From Dehalococcoidia bacterium (GTDB lineage Bacteria > Chloroflexota > Dehalococcoidia > UBA1151 > UBA1328): DNA of 5,866 bases. Below, in pieces: positions 1 to 5,866 of the stretch. Numbering within the stretch: position 1 is the stretch's first letter; every line of letters begins with the position of its first letter. The notes under the pieces are model-generated. The model made no database searches. It was not told the DNA's origin and saw only the letters and a list, made by a program, of their open reading frames with translations. The DNA lies in the NCBI GenBank assembly GCA_030745955.1, contig JASLNQ010000150.1, positions 1 to 5,866 of the forward strand, written 5' to 3'. Made by a program: the position numbers and the translations under genes.

Positions 1-1130
1 TCGCCGGGAATATGGCAAAGTCCGACGCGACCGTTGCTGCGAAACTCCAGGCGGCGGGGGCCATCCTGGTGGGCAAGCTTAACCTTGTCGAGTTTGCCTT
101 TGGGACTACGGGCCTGAACTCACACACCGGTGACGTGAAGAACCCGTGGGATACGACACGAATCACCGCGGGCTCCAGTTCTGGCTCGGGCGCAGCGGTG
201 GCCTCGGGAATGATTCCCGCCGCACTGGGCACCGACACCGGCGGATCGGTCCGCATGCCGGCGTCGCTCTGCGGGATTGCCGGACTCAAGCCGACCTACG
301 GGCGGGTCTCCAGGGCCGGTGTACTCGACCTCGCGTGGAGCATGGACCACGTCGGTCCGATGACCCGCACGACCGCCGACTGCGCCCTGATGATGAATGT
401 CCTGGCGGGCCACGACCCGAACGATCCTGCGTCCTCCCGCGAGCCCGTTCCAGACTTCACGTCGGGCATGTCAGATGACCTCAAGAGCCTGAAAATCGGC
501 GTACCCACCGACTACTTTTTCGACGAACCAGTCGACCCCGAAATTGGTGCTGCGGTCCGCACTGCCATCGAACTCATGGCGAATAACGGTGCCGAAATTA
601 TCGAACTCCCCATGCCCTGGGCCAATAAGGGACGAGCCATCAACCTGGGCGTGATCCTGCCTGAAGCGGTCGCCGTGCACGAGAAAATGCTCTCCGAGCA
701 CCACAATCTCTACACCCACGCCGTGCGAAGCCGTATCCAGGCCGGGTTCAATATCTCGTCAATTGACTACATCAGGGCCCAGCGGGCACGCCAGTGGTTC
801 AACCAAAAGATGGCCGAGTCGATGAACCGGGTCGATGTGCTGATAACCCCGACCGTACCTATCCCGACGCCGACAATCGCCGAGTGCACCCCCTCGCCGG
901 GCAACCCGGGCAGCGGAAACGAACTCCCGATGTTCACCGGGGTGTTCGATGTGACAGGGCAACCGTCACACTCGATACCCTGCGGGTTCACCGAGAACGG
1001 CATGCCGATCGGAATGATGATCACCGGCCACCCGTTCGACGAGGTTACCGTCCTCCGAGTTGGAAACGCCTCCGAGCAGCTCACCGACTGGCATCAGCGG
1101 CCACCAGCCGATATTCCGGCAAACAATTGA
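1..1130 (+). CDS. Amidase-signature family hydrolase, 5' partial
   Basis: This is an amidase-signature (AS) enzyme, a family that hydrolyses amide bonds with a Ser-cisSer-Lys triad and includes GatA-like proteins. The reading frame is open to the left edge (complete codons from base 3 read Ala-Gly-Asn before the Met at 12), so that ATG is internal. Roughly 90-100 N-terminal residues, including the catalytic Lys, should lie outside the window. Counting from the Met at 12, the glycine/serine-rich motif AGSSSGSG (53-60) carries the likely cis-Ser S55. GTDTGGS (73-79) carries the nucleophile S79, 24 residues later, as in the family. GLKPTYGRVSRAG follows, and the C-terminal IPCGF and PFDE segments near residues 320-350 are typical. 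About 372 residues are visible of an expected 460-490. It heads a probable operon with the methyltransferase and MFS genes. A true GatA cannot be excluded by sequence alone, but no gatB or gatC is next to it on the visible side. The substrate is unknown. Confidence 0.93.
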   Translation, partial: AGNMAKSDATVAAKLQAAGAILVGKLNLVEFAFGTTGLNSHTGDVKNPWDTTRITAGSSSGSGAAVASGMIPAALGTDTGGSVRMPASLCGIAGLKPTYGRVSRAGVLDLAWSMDHVGPMTRTTADCALMMNVLAGHDPNDPASSREPVPDFTSGMSDDLKSLKIGVPTDYFFDEPVDPEIGAAVRTAIELMANNGAEIIELPMPWANKGRAINLGVILPEAVAVHEKMLSEHHNLYTHAVRSRIQAGFNISSIDYIRAQRARQWFNQKMAESMNRVDVLITPTVPIPTPTIAECTPSPGNPGSGNELPMFTGVFDVTGQPSHSIPCGFTENGMPIGMMITGHPFDEVTVLRVGNASEQLTDWHQRPPADIPANN

Positions 1131-1151
1131 CCACGCCAGGCAAAAGAAAGA

Positions 1152-1168
1152 CCAGGAAAAACCTGGAG
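1152..1168 (+). promoter_or_regulatory. Small hairpin overlapping the methyltransferase ribosome binding site
   Basis: The 44-base gap between the amidase and the methyltransferase holds CCAGG-AAAAA-CCTGG (1152-1166), a perfect 5-bp stem with a 5-base loop. The GGAG ribosome binding site (1165-1168) begins in the last two bases of the stem and stands 6 bases before the GTG start at 1175. The binding site supports that start. The hairpin could partly mask it, but the stem is short and any regulatory effect is inference. Confidence 0.4.
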
Positions 1169-1174
1169 CGCCAC

Positions 1175-1654
1175 GTGACACGGAAATCGTCGCTGACCGA
1201 GCGCGGCTTCGGCTGCATCGCACTCGACCGGCCGACCGATGGCGTCAACGTCGGACATGCGCTCCGTGCAGCACTCGGCTTCGCAGCACGCATGGTCATC
1301 CTCGGTGGGGCCGATCCCAGGATCAACGTACGAAAGCTATCGACCGACCCGGGACGGGCGTACCGGCACGTGCCAGTGTTGGAAGTGGACGACATTTTCG
1401 ACGCCATGCCGAACGACTGCACTCCGGTCGCCGTCGAAATTACCGACGACGCCACCGACCTGGTCAACTTCATTCACCCCGAGCGCGCCTGCTACATATT
1501 TGGGCCTGAGAACGGGTCGGTGAGTCAGGAAATTCTCGATAAATGCTCGTTCGTGGTGAAGATTCCGACCACGATGTCGCTAAACCTCGGAATGACGGTG
1601 AACATCGTCATGTATGACCGCCTCGCCAAATCGACTCGGAATCGAGATTATTGA
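1175..1654 (+). CDS. TrmH/SpoU-family RNA 2'-O-methyltransferase
   Basis: A 159-residue protein of the SpoU/TrmH (SPOUT) class, which transfers a methyl group from S-adenosylmethionine to a ribose 2'-OH in tRNA or rRNA, using a trefoil-knot fold. All three family motifs are visible. Motif 1 is NVGHALR (N25, R31, the usual catalytic Arg). Motif 2 is IFGPENGSVS (108-117). Motif 3 is IPTTMSLNLGMTVNIVMYD (130-148). The size fits the stand-alone catalytic domain, as in TrmL, with no extra N-terminal RNA-binding domain. GTG at 1175 is chosen because GGAG lies 6 bases upstream and conserved sequence begins about 10 residues later. A TTG at 1127 overlapping the amidase stop would add 16 mostly basic or polar residues but has no good binding site. 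Motif 3 has SLNLG where SLN(V/L)S is more common. The target RNA cannot be told. It lies between amidase and MFS genes and overlaps the latter by 4 bases, so it is probably co-transcribed without an obvious functional link. Confidence 0.92.
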   Translation: MTRKSSLTERGFGCIALDRPTDGVNVGHALRAALGFAARMVILGGADPRINVRKLSTDPGRAYRHVPVLEVDDIFDAMPNDCTPVAVEITDDATDLVNFIHPERACYIFGPENGSVSQEILDKCSFVVKIPTTMSLNLGMTVNIVMYDRLAKSTRNRDY

Positions 1655-2982
1655 GCGCCCCCGAAGTCGAATCGCCGCCCGGAAGCGACTCAACCGCCGA
1701 GCCGCCGACTGAATCACCAACAACCGTTAAAAAGAAACGGTTCTACGGCTGGAACATTCTTGCCGCGTCATCGTTGATGAATGGTCTCGGCGGTTCCGTC
1801 CACTGGCAGGGCTTCACCGTCTTTTTCATACCCATCTCGCAGAGTCTTGGACTATCGACGGCGCAAACTGCCATGCCATTCGCCCTGGCCAGGGCCGAAA
1901 ACGGGGTAATCGGGCCGCTTACTGGTTGGCTGATCGACCGCTACGGCGTCCGGCGCCTGATGTTCATCGGCACCGCCATGACCGGGGTCGGTTACATCTG
2001 GCTGTCGCAAACCAGTACTTTCCTGGCATTCCTGCTGGTCTACCTGTTCGTGATCTCGATCGGCTCGTCCTCAAGCTTCATGCAGGCGTCGACCGCCGCT
2101 CTGAACACCTGGTTCATCCGCCGTCGCGGAATGGTGATGTCGATCAATAGCGCAGCCTTCCGGCTCGGTGGCGCTTTCATGGTCCCGCTCCTCTCGGTCG
2201 CCGTGCTCAGGTGGGGCTGGCAGACGACCGCACTCTGGGTCGGGGTCGGGATGCTCGTCTTCATCATGCCACTCGGGTTCGTGTACAAACGATCTCCTGA
2301 ATCGATGGGAGTTGGACCCGATGGTGATCCGCTGAAAAAAACACCGGCGCTGTCAACAACCGGAGAAGCCGAGATCGAGGAGAGCGATGACGATTGGACA
2401 CCCAGGGACGCGATTCGCACCCGGGCTTTCTGGACGCTCGCTGCAGGCACGGTCCTCAGGATGTCGGTGCACGGCACCATATTCGTGCACTTCGTCCCAA
2501 TCCTCGTGTGGAAGGGTGAGTCACAGCAATCGGCGGCGAACCTCATCGGCCTGCTGGCGCTCTGCTCCGTCCCGCTGATCATCATTTTCGGATGGCTCAG
2601 CGACCGCCTGGGCAGGCAGCGGCTCCTGGCAGGGTGCTACACCTCGGCGGCAGGGTCGCTCATGCTGCTAACCGTGGTTGAGGGCCCCTGGCCGATCTTT
2701 GCCGCGTTGTTGCTGTTCACGGGCACGGAAATCGGTTCGGGCCTGAACTGGGCGCTTGTTGGCGACCTGTTTGGGCGCAGGCGTTTCGCCACCATCAGAG
2801 GAATGCTTTCACCCATTTACAACGCCGCCCTGTTAATTACACCGGTAGCTGCCGGATGGGTCAAAGACGAGACTGATTCCTACGAGATCGTGCTGTGGGT
2901 CGGGGCAGGGTTACTCATCGCCGCGGCGTTCACGTTCCTGTCGATTAAGAAGCCAACCCACGGGGCAAAATCCCCCGCCTGA
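1651..2982 (+). CDS. Major facilitator superfamily transporter, 12 TM helices
   Basis: A 443-residue inner-membrane carrier of the major facilitator superfamily, expected to move a small organic solute by uniport or ion-coupled transport. The tail of about 30 residues is rich in Pro, Ser, Thr and Glu and ends in KKKR before helix 1 (FYGWN). Two six-helix halves follow. Each has the motif-A loop between its second and third helices: GWLIDRYGVRR (92-102) and GWLSDRLGRQR (314-324). The halves are joined by a charged central loop (about 213-258) with an acidic ESDDD patch and SPESMGVGPDGDP, a pattern common in monocarboxylate/OFA-like carriers. The start is TTG at 1651, sharing TTGA with the methyltransferase stop. 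The next in-frame candidates fall inside helix 1, so this TTG is the only start that keeps the membrane domain whole. No strong binding site precedes it, consistent with translational coupling. A hairpin terminator lies 14 bases past the stop. The substrate is not readable; the upstream amidase hints at an amide-derived or carboxylate compound. Confidence 0.93.
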   Translation: MSAPEVESPPGSDSTAEPPTESPTTVKKKRFYGWNILAASSLMNGLGGSVHWQGFTVFFIPISQSLGLSTAQTAMPFALARAENGVIGPLTGWLIDRYGVRRLMFIGTAMTGVGYIWLSQTSTFLAFLLVYLFVISIGSSSSFMQASTAALNTWFIRRRGMVMSINSAAFRLGGAFMVPLLSVAVLRWGWQTTALWVGVGMLVFIMPLGFVYKRSPESMGVGPDGDPLKKTPALSTTGEAEIEESDDDWTPRDAIRTRAFWTLAAGTVLRMSVHGTIFVHFVPILVWKGESQQSAANLIGLLALCSVPLIIIFGWLSDRLGRQRLLAGCYTSAAGSLMLLTVVEGPWPIFAALLLFTGTEIGSGLNWALVGDLFGRRRFATIRGMLSPIYNAALLITPVAAGWVKDETDSYEIVLWVGAGLLIAAAFTFLSIKKPTHGAKSPA

Positions 2983-2995
2983 GTCCACCAATAAG

Positions 2996-3020
2996 AAACC
3001 CGCCTCGCAGGGCGGGTTTT
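2996..3020. terminator. Bidirectional rho-independent terminator between MFS gene and tRNA-Pro
   Basis: AAACCCGCC (2996-3004) pairs perfectly with GGCGGGTTT (3011-3019) around the 6-base loop TCGCAG. On the + strand the stem ends in TTTT, 14 bases after the MFS stop. On the - strand it follows the tRNA 3' end by 16 bases and runs into TTTCTTATT. The convergent genes on either side make a shared terminator likely. Confidence 0.85.
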
Positions 3021-3035
3021 CCCGGTTCGTTCAAA

Positions 3036-3112
3036 TGGTCGGGGCGACAGGATTTGAACCTGTGACCTTTGCACCCCCAGTGCAATGCGCTACCGGACTG
3101 CGCCACGCCCCG
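3036..3112 (-). tRNA. tRNA-Pro (anticodon GGG), CCA encoded
   Basis: Read on the minus strand from 3112, a full cloverleaf folds. The acceptor arm is CGGGGCG/CGCCCCG (7 bp), followed by TG. The D stem is GCGC/GCGC with loop AGTCCGGTA. The anticodon stem is TTGCA/TGCAA with loop CTGGGGG. A 5-base variable region AGGTC follows. The T arm is ACAGG/CCTGT with loop TTCAAAT. Discriminator A73 is followed by genome-encoded CCA (3036-3038). The anticodon GGG (bases 3076-3078) reads the proline codon CCC, and CCU by wobble. The first pair C1-G72 and the CGGGG start are typical of bacterial tRNA-Pro. All stems are perfect, so the gene looks functional. It is convergent with the MFS gene and divergent from prfB. 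Confidence 0.97.
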
Positions 3113-3130
3113 ATGAGCCAGCGTGAGACA

Positions 3131-3139
3131 AAGATAACA
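3131..3139 (-). promoter_or_regulatory. Possible extended -10 promoter for tRNA-Pro
   Basis: The minus strand reads TGT-TATCTT at 3139-3131, an extended -10 (TGn) with four of six TATAAT matches. Transcription would begin near 3124, leaving about 12 bases of leader before the tRNA 5' end at 3112. No good -35 sits 16-18 bases upstream; TCGACA at 3165-3160 is too far (23 bases). Placement is sensible, strength uncertain. Confidence 0.35.
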
Positions 3140-3213
3140 TCGAACGATCCCATGTGGACTGTCGAACCGGTCGTTACGACTTCACAATATCCGGGTGTCC
3201 CAAACACGCAGGT

Positions 3214-3222
3214 TGCTATAAT
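3214..3222 (+). promoter_or_regulatory. Perfect extended -10 promoter upstream of prfB
   Basis: TGCTATAAT (3214-3222) is an exact extended -10 element (TGn plus TATAAT), standing out in GC-rich DNA. The expected transcription start is near 3229, giving a leader of about 70 bases to the ATG at 3300. No TTGACA-like -35 is found at 16-18 bases upstream, which extended -10 promoters can tolerate. It lies in the divergent gap between tRNA-Pro and prfB, facing prfB. Confidence 0.65.
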
Positions 3223-3232
3223 TTCGGTGAAG

Positions 3233-3257
3233 GGACCGAGTTCGCTCAACCTGGTCC
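3233..3257 (+). promoter_or_regulatory. Stem-loop at the start of the prfB leader
   Basis: Just after the predicted transcription start, GGACC (3233-3237) pairs with GGTCC (3253-3257). Inside it, GAG (3238-3240) pairs with CTC (3245-3247) around a TTCG loop, leaving AACCT (3248-3252) as a one-sided bulge. Such a 5' hairpin could stabilise the message. There is no further evidence of a role, and it matches no riboswitch I recognise. Confidence 0.25.
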
Positions 3258-3275
3258 AAACTCGAAACGGCCCTG

Positions 3276-3299
3276 TAAGGAACCGACACCTTCGTCGCG
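3276..3299 (+). promoter_or_regulatory. Strong Shine-Dalgarno TAAGGA set back from the prfB ATG by a small hairpin
   Basis: TAAGGA (3276-3281) is a perfect anti-Shine-Dalgarno match but lies 18 bases before the ATG at 3300, too far for normal use. The spacer contains CGAC (3284-3287) and GTCG (3294-3297), a 4-bp stem with a 6-base loop. If folded, it leaves only four unpaired bases between the site and ATG. No other start codon lies at the right distance, and TAA within the motif is an in-frame stop. This favours the ATG at 3300 over the one at 3330, as an inference. Confidence 0.4.
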
Positions 3300-4461
3300 A
3301 TGGCAAATCACGAATCGACAACTTCTAACATGCGAACCCTCCTCGGCAACGCCGAAGAGTTGAACGTGCGCGTCGAAGAGATCGTGAGGCGACTTTGACC
3401 TGCCCGCACTTCAGCGCAGGGTAGATTTGCTCGACCGCGAGGCCACGACCCCGGGTTTCTGGGATAACCCTGAGCACGCCCAGGCGACAATGCGCGACCT
3501 CGCGGCGGTACGCAGCGAACTCGAAACCTGGACCGACCTTTCGAGCAATGTTGCCAGCACCGCCGAGCTCTTAACAATGGCTGTCGAAGAAGAAGACGAT
3601 GCGCTCGGGAGCCAGCTTGCCGAAGAGCTTGAAAAATATTCAAAAGCGGTAGCTTCGCTGGAATTTGAGCTCCAACTCAGCGGCGAGTACGACAAGAGCC
3701 CGGCAATTCTCTACGTCAAACAGGGCGCCGGCGGGGTCGATGCCCAGGACTGGTCCGAGATGCTGGTCCGCATGTACACCCGATGGGCCGAGCGCCGTGG
3801 GTTCGCGGCGGATGTGCTCGATCTCACACCCGGGGATGAAGCCGGGATTAAAAGCGCCACGATCAAAATCGATGGCAAGTACGCTTACGGTTATCTGCGT
3901 TCCGAACGCGGAGTCCACCGTCTGGTTAGGTTATCCCCGTTCGACGCCGATCACCGCCGCCACACCAGCTTCGCACTGGTCGAAGTCCTCCCTGAGGCCG
4001 ACGAAACGGAAGAGATCAAGATCAATCCCGACGATCTGCGGGTCGATGTCTTCCGGGCAAGCGGGAACGGCGGCCAGAACGTCCAGAAAAACTCGACAGC
4101 CATCCGGCTCACCCACCTCCCGACAAATCTTGTCGTAGCCGTCCAGAACGAGCGTTCCCAGGCGCAGAACCGTGAAGTCGCCATGCAGATCTTGCTGGCC
4201 CGCCTCATAGACCTGGACATGCAGAAGAAAGCGGAAGAACGGGCCAGGCTGAAGGGCGAACATGTCTCGGCAGAGTTCGGCAGGCAGGTCCGCAGCTATG
4301 TGCAACATCCCTACCAGATGGTCAAGGACCACCGCTCGGATTTTCAGACTGGCGACGCCCAGGCTGTCCTCGATGGCGACCTGGACGATCTGCTGAATGC
4401 CTACCTCAGCTCACAGATGGAGTCTGCATCTGCGTCGACCGACTCGGCAACTAATACCTAA
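3300..4461 (+). CDS. prfB: Peptide chain release factor 2 (RF2), programmed +1 frameshift
   Basis: RF2 recognises UGA and UAA stop codons in the ribosomal A site and triggers peptide release in the cytoplasm. The gene is read in two frames: 3300-3395 (32 codons, ending in CTT before TGA 3396-3398), then 3397-4461 after skipping T3396. The product has 386 residues (E. coli RF2 has 365). The junction protein reads VRRL-DLPALQRRVDLLDRE, continuous with the family's N-terminal coiled region. Key motifs are the stop-codon-reading tripeptide SPF (212-214), which marks RF2 rather than RF1, and the peptidyl-transferase GGQ (257-259). The GGQ context SGNGGQNVQK differs somewhat from the common G(A/S)GGQHVN. 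ATG 3300 is chosen from the leader layout; ATG 3330 (376 residues, slip after codon 22) is a good alternative and neither has a normally spaced binding site. A TTG at 3427 heads the open part of the second frame, but starting there would drop conserved sequence. It is transcribed divergently from tRNA-Pro. Confidence 0.96.
3384..3399 (+). other. Programmed +1 ribosomal frameshift site of prfB
   Basis: The order is GTGAGG (3384-3389), CGA (3390-3392), CTT (3393-3395), TGA (3396-3398), C (3399). This copies the layout of the E. coli site: an internal Shine-Dalgarno-like element three bases before the slippery CTT, then a UGA stop with the poor-context C after it. When RF2 is scarce, termination at UGA is slow and the ribosome slips from CUU to UUU, entering the +1 frame at GAC (3397). 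The second frame is closed just upstream by TGA at 3385-3387 and has no ATG or GTG in its first codons, so slippage is needed for full-length RF2. The mechanism is known for the family; its use here is read from sequence only. Confidence 0.95.
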
Positions 4462-4606
4462 ATCAAAAAAAAAGGCATATCCAGCACACCAAAACCGTTG
4501 GAGCGCCATTAACGTACTTGTTACCTAGTCCCGTATTCAACCCACAGTTGAGAGAAACCAACAGGCCCCCCCGGCCAGAGAAAGCACCTTGATTCCAGGA
4601 ACGAAA

Positions 4607-5866
4607 TTGATACGAACAATAGTAGTCGGTCTGAGCCTGAGCCTCGGACTTGTCGCCGCCGTCGCATGTAGCGCCGATTCGGGGTCGCCCACTGAGGCCC
4701 CGGCCGCAGCAACCTCGACCGCACCGGCGGCCAGGGCCACTCAACCGGCGATTGCACCCGACCTGAAGGACAACGATGCCGCCGCAGCCAGCTCCCAGGA
4801 ATCAGGCCCGAAGCAGGGCGGAATCTTCAACACACTCTGGAGCGATCCCCCAACGCTCGACCCGCACCTGGTGACCGACGGCACATCGTACGGAATTGTT
4901 ATCGAGATATTCTCCGGACTGGTTCGCCTGGGCCCGAACCCTGCGCAACCATTCGAACCCGACCTTGCCGAGTCCTGGTCGATCTCAGGCAACAACACCG
5001 TCTATGAGTTCAGGCTTCGAAACGACCTGAAATTCTCGAACGGCGATCCCGTCACTGCCCAGGACTTCAAATGGTCGTTCGAGCGTGCCGCACACCCCGA
5101 CACCGGATCGACCGTTGCTGAAGAGTTTCTGGGTGACATCGTCGGAATACAGGAAATCGTCGATGGGACCACTACTTCGGCCGAAGGTATCGAGGTTATC
5201 GACGAACGAACCCTCCGGCTGACAATCGACGCTCCCAAGGCCTACTTCATCGCCAAGCTGACCTACCCGACTGCGTTCGTCCTCAACCGTGACAATGTCG
5301 AGTCGCTCGGTAAGAGCTGGTCCGACGATCCGGTCAGCACCGGCCCGTTCAGGCTCAAGGAATACCGGATCGGCCAGCGGATCAGGCTTGCCCGCAACGA
5401 AAACTACTGGGGCCGCACTGCGTACCTCGATGAGGTTGTGTTCAACCTTGCCGGTGGTGTTGCGATGGCCATGTACGAGAACGACGAGATCGACACTACA
5501 GGTGTCGGCCTGGCCGATCTGGAGCGGGTGCAGGACCCTACTGAGGATATCAACAAGGACCTTGTCGAGGTCCCGCCGAACTTTGCGGTTTCATACGTTG
5601 GCTTTAACCTCGACCAGCCTCCGTTCGACGACGCCAATTTCCGGCAGGCGCTCAACCATGCCGTCAACAAGCAACTGATCGCCGACCAGGTCTTCTCAAA
5701 CCTGGTGAAACCGGCCTTCGGCATCATTCCCCCCGGATTCCCCGGCTACTCGCCCGATATCAAGGGACTTGAGTACGATCTCGACCTCGCGAAAGACCTG
5801 CTCGCCCAGTCTGCGTACCCGGACGCCTCGGACCGGCCAAGAATCGTCCTGACGGTTCCTGGCACC
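4607..5866 (+). CDS. ABC transporter substrate-binding lipoprotein, family 5 (peptide/DppA-OppA type), 3' partial
   Basis: This is the first 420 residues of an extracytoplasmic solute-binding protein of family 5, which delivers peptides, nickel or other organic solutes to an ABC importer. The frame is open to the right edge; complete members have about 500-600 residues. The N-terminus has a short signal peptide (IRTIVVGLSLSLGLVAAVA) with a lipobox-like AVAC at C21, implying lipid anchoring. A low-complexity Ala/Pro/Ser/Thr linker runs to about residue 66, and the domain begins with KQGGIFNTLWSDPPTLDPH. The family signature is clear at 119-160: DLAESW, then YEFRLRNDLKFSNGDPVTAQDFKWSFER. STGPFRLKEY and the FRQALNHAVNK segment follow as usual. 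TTG at 4607 is chosen because AGGA (4597-4600) stands 6 bases upstream. An in-frame TTG at 4589 would give a more basic n-region and cannot be excluded. It begins 145 bases after prfB with no clear promoter or terminator between. Permease and ATPase genes would be expected downstream, outside the window. Confidence 0.93.
   Translation, partial: MIRTIVVGLSLSLGLVAAVACSADSGSPTEAPAAATSTAPAARATQPAIAPDLKDNDAAAASSQESGPKQGGIFNTLWSDPPTLDPHLVTDGTSYGIVIEIFSGLVRLGPNPAQPFEPDLAESWSISGNNTVYEFRLRNDLKFSNGDPVTAQDFKWSFERAAHPDTGSTVAEEFLGDIVGIQEIVDGTTTSAEGIEVIDERTLRLTIDAPKAYFIAKLTYPTAFVLNRDNVESLGKSWSDDPVSTGPFRLKEYRIGQRIRLARNENYWGRTAYLDEVVFNLAGGVAMAMYENDEIDTTGVGLADLERVQDPTEDINKDLVEVPPNFAVSYVGFNLDQPPFDDANFRQALNHAVNKQLIADQVFSNLVKPAFGIIPPGFPGYSPDIKGLEYDLDLAKDLLAQSAYPDASDRPRIVLTVPGT

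Noticed and set aside
1..1130. Calling the amidase gatA
   Set aside because: The AS motifs are shared by many amidases, the N-terminus is missing, and no gatB or gatC is adjacent in the window.
794..1174. Long in-frame extension of the methyltransferase back to an ATG at 794
   Set aside because: It lies within the amidase gene in another frame; its translation has no family similarity, and the conserved SpoU sequence begins only after the GTG at 1175, which has its own GGAG site.
2040..2585. 181-codon minus-strand open frame inside the MFS gene
   Set aside because: It is antisense to well-conserved membrane helices, with Ser/Pro-rich composition typical of a shadow of a GC-rich coding strand.
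3223..3240. Alternative hairpin TTCGGT/ACCGAG that would compete with the leader stem-loop, suggesting a switch
   Set aside because: Its left arm lies before the expected transcription start near 3229, so it would not be in the RNA.
3035..3328. Plus-strand open frame across the tRNA and the intergenic region
   Set aside because: It runs through the tRNA-Pro complement and both promoter elements and shows no protein family features.
3396..3398. prfB read as a pseudogene because of the in-frame TGA
   Set aside because: The TGA sits in an intact programmed frameshift context (GAGG, spacer, CTT TGA C) and the rest of the protein is whole with SPF and GGQ.
3427..3429. TTG as the true start of RF2
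   Set aside because: Conserved N-terminal sequence (DLPALQRRVD) is encoded upstream of it and it has no binding site; the shift site explains the upstream frame.
4499..4527. TTGGAG and TACCTA as a promoter for the binding lipoprotein
   Set aside because: Spacing is 17 bases but the -10 matches only two of six positions; not better than chance.
4564..4576. GGCC-C5-GGCC inverted repeat as a terminator or operator
   Set aside because: Only a 4-bp stem with no T run, close to the lipoprotein start; too weak to call.
4463..4757. Overlapping minus-strand open frames over the start of the binding lipoprotein
   Set aside because: They are Gly/Arg-rich shadows with no recognisable family, and cover the signal peptide of the plus-strand gene.

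Overview
The window is GC-rich bacterial DNA carrying ordinary chromosomal genes. It holds five protein genes, two of them cut by the window edges, and one tRNA gene. My best taxonomic guess is a Chloroflexota lineage such as Dehalococcoidia/SAR202. This rests on the gene mix (amidase, MFS carrier, family 5 peptide-type binding lipoprotein), the style of the MFS and RF2 proteins, and the use of TTG and GTG starts. It is an inference, not a phylogenetic result.

Left part (1-2982, + strand): a likely operon of an amidase-signature hydrolase (5' end outside the window), a small SpoU/TrmH-type RNA 2'-O-methyltransferase, and a 12-helix MFS transporter. The methyltransferase stop and the MFS start overlap as TTGA, which suggests translational coupling. 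A 9-bp hairpin with T-rich flanks on both strands (2996-3020) closes the operon and also lies just past the 3' end of the convergent tRNA gene.

Middle part (3036-4461): a minus-strand tRNA-Pro(GGG) with encoded CCA, then a divergent intergenic region, then prfB on the + strand. The intergenic region holds a perfect extended -10 (TGCTATAAT) facing prfB and a weaker one facing the tRNA. prfB encodes peptide chain release factor 2 in two frames. A short first frame ends at CTT TGA C, preceded by a GAGG Shine-Dalgarno-like element three bases upstream. This is the classical programmed +1 frameshift that autoregulates RF2, so the broken frame is not damage.

Right part (4462-5866): a 145-base gap with A9 and C7 runs and no convincing terminator or promoter, then the first 420 codons of a lipoprotein of the family 5 solute-binding proteins (DppA/OppA type), cut by the window end.

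Functionally, the amidase, the MFS carrier and the extracytoplasmic binding protein fit uptake and breakdown of amides, peptides or similar organic nitrogen, though no substrate can be read from the sequence. The methyltransferase, tRNA-Pro and RF2 belong to translation. I see no CRISPR array, insertion sequence, phage gene or clearly new system. The most instructive element is the prfB recoding site with its leader.
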